Shown: in pieces, positions 20,186-29,657 of the stretch
Position numbering within the stretch: the stretch's first letter is position 1
Layout: the number at the start of each line of letters is the position of its first letter
Assembly: GCF_030053775.1 (NCBI RefSeq)
Contig: NZ_CP125669.1
Span: 1,545,962 to 1,609,961 of the forward strand
From: Acinetobacter corruptisaponis
Lineage (GTDB): Bacteria; Pseudomonadota; Gammaproteobacteria; Pseudomonadales; Moraxellaceae
Direction: 5' to 3'
Length of the DNA stretch: 64,000 nucleotides
Program-made: the position numbers and the translations under genes
Notes under the pieces: model-generated
The model's input: the letters and a program-made list of their open reading frames with translations, nothing else
Databases searched by the model: none
What the model was told of the DNA's origin: nothing

Positions 20186-20518
20186 CTATATCTGCTCATT
20201 CATGACATAAGTCCATGCTTGTACAATCTCACCAGAATTCAGAATGGTTTTAACTTGTACTCTTTTATATTGCACCCCCTCAAAGTCATCCAGCATTTGC
20301 CAGTTTTGTTCTAATTTTTCAGTGCTAAACAAATAACCTTCAACCAATGGATCTTTATTACTCAGAATAATTGCGGGTAAACCCTTATCTGGACCCCAAT
20401 CTAAAATATGAACCGTTCCACGTACATAAGCTTTCTGCCAATCTCCACCGATTCTACCCAAAATATGTGCATTTTCCCGATTTGGGCATAAAGTACCGTA
20501 AACAAAGAGCTGATTCAT
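20186..20518 (-). CDS. Gamma-glutamylcyclotransferase-like protein (YtfP/GGCT family)
   Basis: A 110-aa cytoplasmic protein starting MNQLFVYGTLCPN, the family signature loop. The likely catalytic acid lies in LDDFEGVQY. The 5-codon upstream extension would need a TTG start, so the ATG at 20518 is chosen. Members act on gamma-glutamyl amines or remain unassigned; the true substrate is unknown. Confidence 0.85.
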   Translation of the reverse strand: MNQLFVYGTLCPNRENAHILGRIGGDWQKAYVRGTVHILDWGPDKGLPAIILSNKDPLVEGYLFSTEKLEQNWQMLDDFEGVQYKRVQVKTILNSGEIVQAWTYVMNEQI

Positions 20519-20687
20519 TGAGGATTCCGACAAAAATAGTACGTCACAAAATGACGCTTACAATCAAATAAAGTCATTTTGGATACTACACAGTAATTTT
20601 TATTCTTGCTATATTCAAAGCACAAAATAACTTTAATCAAAGCTATTTTTATAATAATCATCATTTTAAAGTTTAAGGGAAAATATC

Positions 20688-21368
20688 ATGGGGACTTATA
20701 GCCGTTATCGTTTAGGCATTGTAAGAGATGAGTATCTTTCAGTTCGAGAAAAACAAAAGATCATTCAACAACTGTTTGATGATTGTGATATTGATCCACA
20801 CAAAGAAATGGCGAGAGCGATTAGTTTAGACGGTCAGACCGAACAAGAAGCCAAATGGTATAATGCGGATGAACATTTAATCGCATTTAGTCAAAAATAT
20901 CCTGATCTACGTTTTATTTTAGGTATCTCTGATTGGGATGATGAATATGGACAAGATGAATATTTTACGCTCTTTCATCAAGGACAAGCCATACGTGATC
21001 AACGCAGATTTATGGGTGAACCTTTAACGTTTGGCGATCTTGAACTAAATGAATGGTCTGTATTCCGTTCTCAAGAAGCAATCTTATTTCAAGATCAAAC
21101 TGATTTCTTAGAGAAAATCATTCAACAACAACATGATAATCAAACTACAATCATTATTCCATTTAAAAAATGTGAAGATATGGATGAAATCGAAATAGTT
21201 TTAAATGACTATTCGATTTTCTCAGATACAAAGGCGATTTTTAAAGAGGTAGAAACATTATTTCCTGACTTAAAAGGTATTCGTACAGCATTAAAAGTCA
21301 ACTTTCCATCTGAGCAGTATCCACTCTTTCTAGAAGCTGCTGAACGTTATATTTTTGAAATGAGGTAA
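20688..21368 (+). CDS. Hypothetical protein, 226 aa, family not recognised
   Basis: Soluble acidic protein (MGTYSRYRLGIVRDE) with no signal peptide or TM. Notable segments are PDLRFILGISDWDDEYGQDEYFTLFHQG (rich in Asp/Tyr) and a beta-rich C-terminal half (TTIIIPFKKC). Monocistronic: an AT-rich upstream region of about 150 nt and its own terminator. The layout suggests a late-acquired or lineage-restricted gene, but no mobile sequence flanks it. Confidence 0.6.
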   Translation: MGTYSRYRLGIVRDEYLSVREKQKIIQQLFDDCDIDPHKEMARAISLDGQTEQEAKWYNADEHLIAFSQKYPDLRFILGISDWDDEYGQDEYFTLFHQGQAIRDQRRFMGEPLTFGDLELNEWSVFRSQEAILFQDQTDFLEKIIQQQHDNQTTIIIPFKKCEDMDEIEIVLNDYSIFSDTKAIFKEVETLFPDLKGIRTALKVNFPSEQYPLFLEAAERYIFEMR

Positions 21369-21387
21369 TTTAATATTTACAGCATTG

Positions 21388-21417
21388 AAAAACGGTGCAA
21401 TCAAGCACCGTTTTTTA
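21388..21417. terminator. Bidirectional terminator between the 226-aa gene and mscL
   Basis: Perfect stem AACGGTGC / GCACCGTT with a 6-nt loop, A-tract before and T-tract after; it serves two convergent genes. Confidence 0.85.
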
Positions 21418-21428
21418 TTCAAAACCAT

Positions 21429-21860
21429 TTAACCCTGTTTTTTCAATTCATCACGGATTTCACGTAACAATTGAATATCTTCTGGCGTTGCTACTGGTTC
21501 AGGAGCGACTTCTTCTTGTTTACGAATACGGTTCATCACTTTCACCAACAAGAACACAACCCAGGCTAACAGCAAGAAGTTAATCAAGATCGTCAGGAAG
21601 CTACCATAGGCAAATACATTAAGTCCTGCATCTTGAGCTGCTTTCAGCGTGGTAATGTTATTTGGGTTATCTCCCAATACCAAGAACCAATTGGTATAGT
21701 CCACTTCCCCACCCAGGATCCATGAGATCACAGGCATGATGATATCCTTGACCAGTGAATCGATGATTTTACCAAAAGCGCCACCAATGATGACACCTAT
21801 CGCTAAATCCATCATGTTGCCCTTAATGGCAAACTCTTTAAATTCTTTAATAATACTCAT
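21429..21860 (-). CDS. mscL: Large-conductance mechanosensitive channel
   Basis: A 143-aa inner-membrane channel that opens under hypo-osmotic shock to release solutes. N-terminal helix [17 protein letters not shown]1 with the pore motif ([21 protein letters not shown]), TM2 ([22 protein letters not shown]) and a C-terminal cytoplasmic helix rich in charged residues. Length matches E. coli MscL (136 aa). Confidence 0.96.
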   Translation of the reverse strand: MSIIKEFKEFAIKGNMMDLAIGVIIGGAFGKIIDSLVKDIIMPVISWILGGEVDYTNWFLVLGDNPNNITTLKAAQDAGLNVFAYGSFLTILINFLLLAWVVFLLVKVMNRIRKQEEVAPEPVATPEDIQLLREIRDELKKQG

Positions 21861-22052
21861 CTATAACTCTCCAGAGTTGACATGATCGCACCTACTTTTG
21901 CATTGTTTATTACATAGGCATAGTTATTCATCATAATGTTGATAATTTAATATTATTCTGAAAAAAATAAAGTTATTTCACACTTTAACAACATATTTTA
22001 TTTTAATAAAAATATGAACTTAAGCATGAGGTATTCATTTATTTTATATAAT

Positions 22053-22085
22053 AAAAAACCGCTAAACAGAATTAGCGGTTTTTTC
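22053..22085 (-). terminator. Intrinsic terminator after typA
   Basis: Stem AACCGCTAA / TTAGCGGTT with extended A/T tracts, followed by U residues in the minus direction, 18 nt after the typA stop. Confidence 0.85.
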
Positions 22086-22103
22086 TTTTTCAGTTAAGAA
22101 AAA

Positions 22104-23939
22104 TTATTTATCACGGTTACGCTTACGTTCGTTTTCAGTCAAGTAACGCTTACGAATACGAATTGATTTTGGTGTTACTTCAACTAGCTCATCATCTTCA
22201 ATGAATTCAAGCGCTTGTTCAAGCGTATATTCCATTGCAGGTGTTAAAGTCAATGCTTCATCAGTACCAGATGCACGGACATTGGTGAGCTGTTTCGCTT
22301 TAGTTGGGTTAACAACCATATCGTCTGAACGGGAGTTAATACCGATGATCATGCCTTCATATACTTCAAGCTGTGGTTTAGCAAATAAACGACCACGGTC
22401 TTGAAGTGTAAATAATGCATAGCCCAAGCAGGTCCCTTGAACCATAGAGATCAACACACCGTTTTGACGCTTCGCCACAGTACCTGCTTTTGCTGGACCG
22501 TAATGTGAGAAGCTTGATGTCATAATCCCTGTACCAGAAGTCATGGTTAAGAATTCAGAACGGAAACCAATCAAACCACGTGAAGGAACAGTAGCTTCAA
22601 TACGGATACGGCCTTTACCGTCAACTTCCATATTGGTCATCTCACCTTTACGGAAGCCCATTTGTTCCATTACAGAACCTTGGTGTTGTTCTTCAACGTC
22701 AAACGTTACATTTTCAAATGGCTCTTGTCTTTCGCCATCAATTTCTTTCATGATGACTTGTGGACGAGAAACACCCATCTCGAAGCCTTCACGACGCATG
22801 TTTTCAATCAATACTGAAAGGTGAAGTTCACCACGACCAGAAACCTTGAAACGGTCTGGACTATCAGTATCTTCAACACGAAGTGCTACGTTGTGAATCA
22901 ATTCACGGTCAAGACGTTCACGAATATTACGTGAAGTCACGAACTTACCTTCTTTACCCGCAAATGGTGAGTTGTTCACCTGGAATGTCATCGAAACTGT
23001 AGGTTCATCTACAGACAATGGTGGTAAAGCTTCAACATTTTTCGGATCACAAATCGTGTCAGAAATATTGAGTGCATCAATACCTGTAATACAGATGATA
23101 TCGCCTGCTGATGCAGATTCAACATCAACACGCTCTAAACCGTGGTAACCCATAATTTTAAGGATACGACCATTACGTGTCTTACCTTCTTTATCAATTA
23201 CAGTGACTTGCGTATTCAATTTCACTGAACCACGTTGAATACGACCAACACCGATAACACCAACGAAGCTGTTATAGTCAAGTGATGAAATCTGCATCTG
23301 GAATGGACCATCAACATCAACGGCTGGTGGTTCAACGATATCGACAATGGTTTGGAACAATGGTGTCATATCATCAGCTAGTTCCTCTGGTGATGGACCT
23401 GCAACACCACGAAGACCTGAAGCATAAACGATTGGGAAATCCAATTGCTCATCAGTTGCACCCAAGTTATCAAACAAATCAAATACCTGATCAATAACCC
23501 AATCACAACGAGCACTTGGCTTGTCAACTTTGTTAATAATCACGATTGGCTTCAAACCACGTGCGAACGCTTTTTGCGTTACGAAACGAGTTTGCGGCAT
23601 AGGCCCTTCTTGAGAGTCAACAAGAAGCAATACGCAGTCAACCATCGACATTACACGTTCCACTTCACCACCGAAGTCGGCGTGTCCTGGGGTGTCAACG
23701 ATGTTGATGCGATATTCGGTGTTGGTACGTGCATCTAACCATTTGATTGCAGTGTTTTTTGCAAGAATAGTAATACCACGTTCAGACTCAAGCGCGTTAG
23801 AATCCATAACACGTTCAATCTCGCCTGCGCGATCGCCAAGAGCACCTGATTGTTGTAAAAGTTTGTCTACAAGAGTCGTTTTACCATGATCGACGTGCGC
23901 AATAATGGCAATGTTACGGAGAGTTTTAATATCTGACAT
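22104..23939 (-). CDS. typA: Translational GTPase TypA/BipA
   Basis: A 611-aa ribosome-associated GTPase involved in assembly and stress or cold adaptation. G1 AHVDHGKTT, switch region with RGITI, G3 DTPGHADF and G4 NKVDK are all visible. EF-G-like domains III and V and the BipA C-terminal domain follow, ending in [15 protein letters not shown]. The reading frame extends 50 residues further upstream (to 24089), but family alignment and [15 protein letters not shown] place the start at 23939. Confidence 0.97.
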   Translation of the reverse strand: MSDIKTLRNIAIIAHVDHGKTTLVDKLLQQSGALGDRAGEIERVMDSNALESERGITILAKNTAIKWLDARTNTEYRINIVDTPGHADFGGEVERVMSMVDCVLLLVDSQEGPMPQTRFVTQKAFARGLKPIVIINKVDKPSARCDWVIDQVFDLFDNLGATDEQLDFPIVYASGLRGVAGPSPEELADDMTPLFQTIVDIVEPPAVDVDGPFQMQISSLDYNSFVGVIGVGRIQRGSVKLNTQVTVIDKEGKTRNGRILKIMGYHGLERVDVESASAGDIICITGIDALNISDTICDPKNVEALPPLSVDEPTVSMTFQVNNSPFAGKEGKFVTSRNIRERLDRELIHNVALRVEDTDSPDRFKVSGRGELHLSVLIENMRREGFEMGVSRPQVIMKEIDGERQEPFENVTFDVEEQHQGSVMEQMGFRKGEMTNMEVDGKGRIRIEATVPSRGLIGFRSEFLTMTSGTGIMTSSFSHYGPAKAGTVAKRQNGVLISMVQGTCLGYALFTLQDRGRLFAKPQLEVYEGMIIGINSRSDDMVVNPTKAKQLTNVRASGTDEALTLTPAMEYTLEQALEFIEDDELVEVTPKSIRIRKRYLTENERKRNRDK

Positions 23940-24116
23940 GTAAAATTCGATACGCTTTAAATTTGAGGGCAAATTATACAGAAGAATCCTAAACTTTAGT
24001 AGTGACAGTTTATTGACAGAGTGCTTTTTTTCTGACGAAACGTTACAGAATCGTTGGTAAAGTAGGCCAACTCTATTAGAATATTCCACTAATGCTTATC
24101 GCTTTTTTATACTCCC

Positions 24117-25475
24117 ATGTCGAATTCCCAACCCCAGCAACCGCTTGATCTGGTCTATGGACTAAATGATCAACCGAAACCTTTTGTTGCATTTTTAGCC
24201 GCATTACAGCATCTTTTGGCAATCCTGGTGCCTATCGTAACCCCAGGTTTATTGATCTGTCTGGCACTTGGCGTGTCCCGCGAAGACACCAACATGATCC
24301 TGTCCATGTCATTGATTATTTCAGGGATTGCGACCTTTTTACAGTGCAAAAAAGTTGGACCATTTGGTGCAGGATTGCTGATTGTCCAAGGTACCAGCTT
24401 TAATTTTATTGGCCCCATCATTGGGATTGGCAGTGCCATGGTTGCAGCAGGCACACCAGTTGAACAGGTGATGGCAGCCATTTTTGGCGTGGTGATTGCG
24501 GGTTCATTCATTGAAATGGGTGTCTCCAGAATTCTACCCTGGGTTAAAAAGCTGATTACCCCACTTGTGACAGGCATTGTGGTTCTGCTGATTGGCTTAA
24601 CCTTGATTAAAGAGGGTTTGATCAGCATGGGCGGTGGTTATACTGCGATGCAGGACAATACCTTTGCCAATGCAGATAACCTCATCATGTCCTGTACCGT
24701 GCTGGGAATTATTATTCTACTCAATCGTATCCGTATAATTTGGGTGAAAAGTTCAGCAATTTTAATTGCTTTGGTCATTGGTTATATCCTTGCTGGATTT
24801 ATGGGACATTTAAACTTTTCTGTGTTACAGGATGCGCCACTGATCCAGATTCCAACCCCAATGCATTTTGGATTAAGCTTTTCATGGAGCCTGTTTATTC
24901 CAATGGCATTTATCTATTTGGTCACTTCACTGGAAGCGATTGGTGATGTCACCGCCACCAGTAAAATTTCCAATCAGCCTGTTGATGGTCCAATTTGGAT
25001 GCAACGAATTAAGGGTGGTGTATTGGTCAATGGTGCGAACTCATTTCTGGCGGGTATTTTCAATACATTCCCAAGTTCTGTGTTTGCTCAAAACAACGGT
25101 GTCATTCAACTGACAGGTGTGGCAAGCCGTTATGTCGGGATCTGGATTGCCATCCTGCTGGTTATTTTAGGTCTGTTCCCTGCTGTTGCGGCGGTAATTC
25201 AAGCTGTACCTCAAGCTGTGCTTGGTGGTGCGGTGATGGTGATGTTCGGTGCTGTTGCTGCGTCTGGAATCAATATCCTTGCCAGCATCCAGCTAGACCG
25301 CCGCGCATTATTGATTATTGCCATTTCCCTTGCACTGGGTTTAGGTGTGGCACAAGTGCCGCAGATTCTGGAGCACCTACCTGAACTATTTAAAAACATC
25401 TTTAGTTCAGGCGTGGCAACAGGTGGACTGGCAGCCTTGATTTTAAATATTGTTTTACCTGAAACGCACAAATAA
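24117..25475 (+). CDS. NCS2-family purine permease (xanthine/urate type)
   Basis: This 452-aa inner-membrane H+ symporter has about 14 TM segments. Family signatures seen: LQHLLA (the QH of TM1), QGTSFNFIGPI, TSLEAIGDVTATSKIS (conserved Glu and Asp), and FAQNNGVIQLTGVASR (the Q-N pair of motif a). These match the xanthine/uric-acid branch (XanQ/XanP/UacT-like) rather than UraA, but the substrate is inferred. Divergent from typA with 177 nt between the starts. Confidence 0.9.
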   Translation: MSNSQPQQPLDLVYGLNDQPKPFVAFLAALQHLLAILVPIVTPGLLICLALGVSREDTNMILSMSLIISGIATFLQCKKVGPFGAGLLIVQGTSFNFIGPIIGIGSAMVAAGTPVEQVMAAIFGVVIAGSFIEMGVSRILPWVKKLITPLVTGIVVLLIGLTLIKEGLISMGGGYTAMQDNTFANADNLIMSCTVLGIIILLNRIRIIWVKSSAILIALVIGYILAGFMGHLNFSVLQDAPLIQIPTPMHFGLSFSWSLFIPMAFIYLVTSLEAIGDVTATSKISNQPVDGPIWMQRIKGGVLVNGANSFLAGIFNTFPSSVFAQNNGVIQLTGVASRYVGIWIAILLVILGLFPAVAAVIQAVPQAVLGGAVMVMFGAVAASGINILASIQLDRRALLIIAISLALGLGVAQVPQILEHLPELFKNIFSSGVATGGLAALILNIVLPETHK

Positions 25476-25493
25476 CCATCTGGCAATCGCACT

Positions 25494-25522
25494 GCCCAGT
25501 TTTACTACTGGGCTTTGTTTTT
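25494..25522 (+). terminator. Intrinsic terminator after the purine permease
   Basis: Perfect stem GCCCAGT / ACTGGGC with a 6-nt loop, then TTTGTTTTT. It separates the permease from rsmC, which starts 15 nt later. Confidence 0.82.
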
Positions 25523-25536
25523 GATGAGAGATCAAA

Positions 25537-26553
25537 ATGGATCCACGTAGTGAAGTTGTTTTACGACAACAGGATTATTTAAATGGGCAAGTGCTATTGA
25601 TCAATGCCCCAAATGATCAGCTTGCCAAGAATTTACCTAGCCAAGTTCCAGCCTCTGTCTGGACCTGGAATTATGCCGACCATCAAGCTTTTCTCAATGT
25701 AGGAATCAACTCACATTTTTCAGTTGAATTTCCTCAGGCAAGCTTTGATCAGGTGATTATTTTTGTACCTAAATCAAAAGAGTTGCTGAATTATATTCTG
25801 CATGTGGTGACCAGCTATTTAACACAGGGACAGTCTGTTTTCCTTGTCGGTGAGAAAAAGGGCGGTGTGGAACGTGCTGCCAAACAATTGCAGCAATACG
25901 GTAAAACCCTGAAACTTGACAGCGCACGTCATTGTCAACTTTGGCAGATGATCATCGAAAAAACTGGGCAATTAAAGCCACTTGAACATTGGATTAAAAG
26001 CTATAGCATTCAGGTTGGACAAGACCAGCTAGAAATCACTGCCCTACCTGGTGTATTTAGCCAGGACCATTTAGATGTCGGTACAGCCGTATTATTGCCT
26101 TACCTGAATCAAATAAAATCAGGCAAGATTGCCGACTTCGGTTGCGGTGCGGGTGTGATCAGTGCTTATCTATCCAAACTTAATCCAAACCAACAAATTT
26201 TTGCACTGGATGTTGATGCATTTGCATTACGCTCAACTGAACTGACCTTTCAACAAAACGGTTTAAATTTAACCCAGCTTCACCTTCAGCCTGTCACAGG
26301 TTTTGCCGATGCGCCCAAAGAGCTGGATACCATTGTCAGCAATCCGCCTTTCCATCAGGGTATCCAGACCAATTACCATGCCAGTGAAGCACTGTGCCAG
26401 CTTGCCAAATCTCACCTGAATAGCTCAGGCGAGCTATGGATTGTCGCCAATCGATTCCTGAACTATCCGCCACTGATTGAGCAAAGCTTTGGTCAATGTA
26501 CAGTTAAAGCGGATCAACAAGGATTCAAAGTGTTATATGCCTGTGCAAAATAA
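25537..26553 (+). CDS. rsmC: 16S rRNA (guanine-1207-N2)-methyltransferase RsmC
   Basis: This 338-aa enzyme methylates G1207 of 16S rRNA using SAM. The layout is the RsmC pair of methyltransferase-like domains: a degenerate N-terminal half and an active C-terminal half. The active half has the SAM loop [16 protein letters not shown] and the catalytic NPPFH motif (SNPPFHQG). Length matches E. coli RsmC (343 aa). Confidence 0.93.
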   Translation: MDPRSEVVLRQQDYLNGQVLLINAPNDQLAKNLPSQVPASVWTWNYADHQAFLNVGINSHFSVEFPQASFDQVIIFVPKSKELLNYILHVVTSYLTQGQSVFLVGEKKGGVERAAKQLQQYGKTLKLDSARHCQLWQMIIEKTGQLKPLEHWIKSYSIQVGQDQLEITALPGVFSQDHLDVGTAVLLPYLNQIKSGKIADFGCGAGVISAYLSKLNPNQQIFALDVDAFALRSTELTFQQNGLNLTQLHLQPVTGFADAPKELDTIVSNPPFHQGIQTNYHASEALCQLAKSHLNSSGELWIVANRFLNYPPLIEQSFGQCTVKADQQGFKVLYACAK

Positions 26554-26571
26554 ACAGTTTAAGGAATTTTT

Positions 26572-28029
26572 ATGAGCGATACATCTGCTCCCCAACATCT
26601 CCAGCGTAAGCTTGGGGCACGCCACCTCAATATGATTGCCATTGGCGGTTCAATTGGCACAGGCTTATTCCTTGCTTCGGGTTCTACCATTGCCACCGCA
26701 GGTCCAGGTGGTGCGTTATTGGCATACGCCCTAATCGGGATCATGATTTATTTCCTGATGACCAGTCTGGGAGAGCTTGCCACCCATAACCCAAGCTCTG
26801 GTGCATTCTTTACCTATGGCAGCCGCTATGTTGAAGAGGGTTTTGGCTTCGCACTGGGCTGGAACTACTGGTATAACTGGGCAATTACTGTCGCTTTTGA
26901 ATTGGTTGCAGTACAGTTCATTATGAAATTCTGGTTTCCTGAGATTGCAGGTTTTTACTGGAGCGCAATTTTCCTTGCCGTGATTTTTGGCATTAATGCC
27001 ATGACGGTCAAAGGCTTTGGTGAAAGCGAATTCTGGTTTTCCATGATTAAAGTGGTTGCGATTATCGTCTTTATCATCATTGGGATTGCCATGATTGTAA
27101 AAATCATGCTTACACCTGATGTATCGGTATGGAGCAACTGGACCAAGGGGGATGCGCCTTTTGTGGGTGGCCTACAAGCTTTGGTCGGAGTCGCCATGAT
27201 TGCGGGATTCTCTTTTCAGGGCACTGAAATGGTGGGTGTTGCCGCAGGTGAATCCAAAGATCCAAAGAAAACCATTCCATTGGCCATCAAACAGATTTTC
27301 TGGCGCATCCTGCTGTTCTATATCCTGTGTATTTTTATCATTGGTACATTGGTCAGCTATGACAATCCACTGTTGCTACATGCAGCCGAAAGTGAAAATA
27401 TTGCCCTTTCACCCTTTACCTTACTGTATGAAAAAGCAGGCTTGGCCTTTGCCGCAGGCTTAATGAATGCAGTAATTCTGAGTGCGATTTTATCTGCGGG
27501 TAACTCTGGGATGTACTCCTCTACCCGCATGCTGTTTGATATGGCAAAAGAGGGGCGTGCGCCAAAATGGTTCTCCAAACTGGATACTCGTGGCGTTCCC
27601 ATGAATGCCTTGTATGCAACCACAGCCGTTGCGGCCCTCTGTTTCCTGACCACTTTTATTGGCGAGCAACAGGTATTTAACTGGTTGCTGAATATGTCAG
27701 GCATGTGCGGATTTATCGTCTGGCTCGGCATTGCCATTTCACATTACCGTTTCCGCAAAGGCTATACAGCACAGGGCTATAAAGTCGAAGACCTTGCCTA
27801 CCGTGCCAAGTTTTTCCCATTCGCACCGTGGTTTGCTTTTATTCTGTGTTCAATCATTATCTTAGGTCAAAATTATCAGGCCGTTCTGGGTGGCAAAATT
27901 GACTGGTTAGGCTTACTGTCAACCTATATCAGCATTCCATTATTCCTGATCATTTGGTTAGGCTATAAATGGAAACATAAAACCAAACTGATTGCCTACC
28001 AAGACATGAATGTGAAAGAGGGCGAATAA
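26572..28029 (+). CDS. Amino acid permease, AAT/APC family
   Basis: A 485-aa inner-membrane transporter with 12 TM segments. The N-terminal APC signature is RHLNMIAIGGSIGTGLFLASGS and later motifs include FSFQGTEMVGVAAGESKDPKKTIP and NSGMYSSTRMLFDMAKEG. It belongs to the LysP/GabP/AroP group; which amino acid it carries cannot be read from sequence alone. It begins 18 nt after rsmC, so the two may be cotranscribed, although their functions are unrelated. Confidence 0.9.
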   Translation: MSDTSAPQHLQRKLGARHLNMIAIGGSIGTGLFLASGSTIATAGPGGALLAYALIGIMIYFLMTSLGELATHNPSSGAFFTYGSRYVEEGFGFALGWNYWYNWAITVAFELVAVQFIMKFWFPEIAGFYWSAIFLAVIFGINAMTVKGFGESEFWFSMIKVVAIIVFIIIGIAMIVKIMLTPDVSVWSNWTKGDAPFVGGLQALVGVAMIAGFSFQGTEMVGVAAGESKDPKKTIPLAIKQIFWRILLFYILCIFIIGTLVSYDNPLLLHAAESENIALSPFTLLYEKAGLAFAAGLMNAVILSAILSAGNSGMYSSTRMLFDMAKEGRAPKWFSKLDTRGVPMNALYATTAVAALCFLTTFIGEQQVFNWLLNMSGMCGFIVWLGIAISHYRFRKGYTAQGYKVEDLAYRAKFFPFAPWFAFILCSIIILGQNYQAVLGGKIDWLGLLSTYISIPLFLIIWLGYKWKHKTKLIAYQDMNVKEGE

Positions 28030-28044
28030 AAAACCATTTTTTAC

Positions 28045-28072
28045 TTGACCATTATGAAAATATGGGTAGAAT
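28045..28072 (+). promoter_or_regulatory. Sigma-70-like promoter of the rtcB leader
   Basis: TTGACC at 28045-28050 and TAGAAT at 28067-28072 with a 16-bp spacer, one mismatch to consensus in each box. Predicted transcription start is near 28079, giving a leader of about 205 nt before rtcB. Confidence 0.6.
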
Positions 28073-28118
28073 TCACGCTCATATTTTCAACGGCACTATT
28101 TTATAGGAGGACAACATC

Positions 28119-28148
28119 ATGCCATTACTACAAGGAACAACTTACTAA
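28119..28148 (+). CDS. Nine-codon leader ORF upstream of rtcB
   Basis: ATG at 28119 is preceded by a perfect AGGAGG (28105-28110) at 8-nt spacing, the strongest ribosome site I noticed in this window. It encodes only MPLLQGTTY before TAA. It lies inside the predicted leader RNA, just before competing hairpins and an intrinsic terminator, so it looks like a regulatory leader peptide. Whether it is translated is inference from the ribosome site alone. Confidence 0.5.
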   Translation: MPLLQGTTY

Positions 28149-28170
28149 GGTTTGGCACGTTGTCGTCTCA

Positions 28171-28257
28171 CGGACAAGTGACAAATCTGCTGATCACTTG
28201 TCCGAATGCTTTATTAGACCTGGCATTCGCTAGGTTTTTTTATGCCTATTCGGACAG
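28171..28257 (+). promoter_or_regulatory. Attenuator-like leader structure before rtcB
   Basis: Three alternative pairings are visible. Hairpin 1:2 is an 11-bp perfect stem, CGGACAAGTGA (28171-28181) with TCACTTGTCCG (28194-28204). Pairing 2:3 joins CGAATGC (28203-28209) to GCATTCG (28223-28229). Hairpin 3:4 is an intrinsic terminator, ACCTGGC (28218-28224) with GCTAGGT (28229-28235), then a T-run to 28241. Pairing 2:3 shares bases with both others, the topology of a classical transcription attenuator. A fourth 9-bp pairing, TGTCCGAAT (28199-28207) with ATTCGGACA (28248-28256), could form only in read-through RNA. Confidence 0.55.
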
Positions 28258-28284
28258 AAAAATTAAAATGACCGAGATAAGAAA

Positions 28285-29490
28285 ATGGGCATACAAAAAA
28301 TTCTCAATGCCGAAGCACACTATGGCGTTCCAGTGAAAATATTCACCAACGACATTGATAGCGACAGCATTGAACAACTTAAAAAAATGGCACAACTGCA
28401 ATTTATTTATTCACATATTGCGGTGATGCCAGACGTGCATGTGGGTAAAGGGGCAACCGTTGGCAGCGTGATTCCAACCCAACATGCGATTATTCCTGCG
28501 GCGGTGGGTGTTGATATTGGTTGTGGCATGAATGCAGTTCGACTCAACCTCAAAGCATCCCAATTACCAGACAATCTTGCACCTTTACGCCATGCAATTG
28601 AACGCAAGGTTCCTGTCGGCTTTGAATTGCACAAGCAAATCAAAGCCAAGGCTTCCAGCATTATTCCATTGGAAAAACGCTTGCAGCCGATCATTCAAAA
28701 ACATCCAGGCTTGGTTCGGATGCTGCGAAAGTTTGATGCAACCTGGCAAAAACAACTCGGTACTTTAGGTGGTGGCAACCATTTTATTGAGCTATGTCTG
28801 GATGAAAATCAGGATGTCTGGATCATGCTGCATTCAGGTAGTCGTGGCTTGGGTAATGTGATTGGCACCTATTTTATCGAACTGGCAAAGAAAGAAGCAC
28901 AGCACCGTTTTGGGCATGTCCCTGACAAGGATTTAAGCTACTTTGCCGAGGGGTCGGCCAATTTTAATGATTATGTTGAAGCAGTGGAATGGGCACAAAA
29001 CTATGCTTTTGAGAATCGTCGGGAAATGATGCGACTGATTCTGGAAGCCATTCGCCCGCTTCTACCGCCCTTTCAAATGACCAAAGAAGCGATTAATTGC
29101 CATCATAACTATGTCAGTCGGGAAAATCACTTTGGTGAAGACCTACTGATTACCCGTAAAGGCGCTATTCGGGCAGGTCAGGATGAACTCGGTATCATCC
29201 CAGGTTCAATGGGCGCTTGCTCTTACATTGTAAAAGGCAAGGCAAATCCTGAATCATTCTGCTCTTGTTCGCACGGTGCAGGACGAAAAATGAGCCGCAA
29301 CAAAGCGAAACTCTTGTTTAGTCAGGATGATTTGATTCAGCAAACCCAAGGCATTGAATGCCGTAAAGATGCAGGTGTGATTGATGAAATTCCGAGTGCA
29401 TACAAAGACATTGATCAAGTCATGGCAAACCAGTCTGACCTGATTGAAATTATACATACACTCAAACAAATTTTATGTATTAAAGGTTAA
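28285..29490 (+). CDS. rtcB: RNA-splicing ligase RtcB
   Basis: This 401-aa GTP- and Mn2+-dependent ligase joins 3'-phosphate or 2',3'-cyclic phosphate RNA ends to 5'-OH ends and is used in RNA repair. The metal-binding Cys is C80 (GVDIGCGMNAV), other metal ligands lie in GGGNHFIEL and HSGSRGLG, and the GMP-accepting His is H330 (SHGAGRKMSRNKA). No rtcA or rtcR neighbour is present. The ribosome site is weak (AAGAAA), unlike the leader ORF upstream. An out-of-frame ATG at 28268 is not used. A tiny basic protein follows after 4 nt. Confidence 0.96.
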   Translation: MGIQKILNAEAHYGVPVKIFTNDIDSDSIEQLKKMAQLQFIYSHIAVMPDVHVGKGATVGSVIPTQHAIIPAAVGVDIGCGMNAVRLNLKASQLPDNLAPLRHAIERKVPVGFELHKQIKAKASSIIPLEKRLQPIIQKHPGLVRMLRKFDATWQKQLGTLGGGNHFIELCLDENQDVWIMLHSGSRGLGNVIGTYFIELAKKEAQHRFGHVPDKDLSYFAEGSANFNDYVEAVEWAQNYAFENRREMMRLILEAIRPLLPPFQMTKEAINCHHNYVSRENHFGEDLLITRKGAIRAGQDELGIIPGSMGACSYIVKGKANPESFCSCSHGAGRKMSRNKAKLLFSQDDLIQQTQGIECRKDAGVIDEIPSAYKDIDQVMANQSDLIEIIHTLKQILCIKG

Positions 29491-29494
29491 CACG

Positions 29495-29656
29495 ATGAAA
29501 CTAAAAGATATGCCAAAAATTAAGGCTCGCAATCCTGTTGCACTCTCTCCCTTACTTCACAAGGGAGGTATTCATGAAAGCGAAAAACCGAAAGCTCAAC
29601 ATCGTAAAGAACGTAAAAACACCAAAAAGTTTTTAAACAAAACTGATTGGCTCTAA
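29495..29656 (+). CDS. Small basic protein cotranscribed with rtcB
   Basis: A 53-aa protein beginning MKLKDMPKIKARNPVALSPL and ending in a Lys/Arg-rich tail (RKERKNTKKFLNKTDWL). ATG at 29495 has AAAGG 9 nt upstream and lies 4 nt after the rtcB stop, so translation is probably coupled. The composition suggests nucleic-acid or ribosome binding. The family is not named here; I recall similar short basic ORFs elsewhere but cannot confirm. Confidence 0.7.
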   Translation: MKLKDMPKIKARNPVALSPLLHKGGIHESEKPKAQHRKERKNTKKFLNKTDWL

Positions 29657-29657
29657 T

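Noticed and set aside
23445..23738. Plus-strand open frame opposite typA
   Set aside because: Shadow of conserved GTPase codons; composition and position explained by typA.
28268..28336. ATG at 28268 as an alternative or overlapping start for rtcB
   Set aside because: It is out of frame with RtcB and stops after 22 codons; it gives no recognisable peptide and has no ribosome site.
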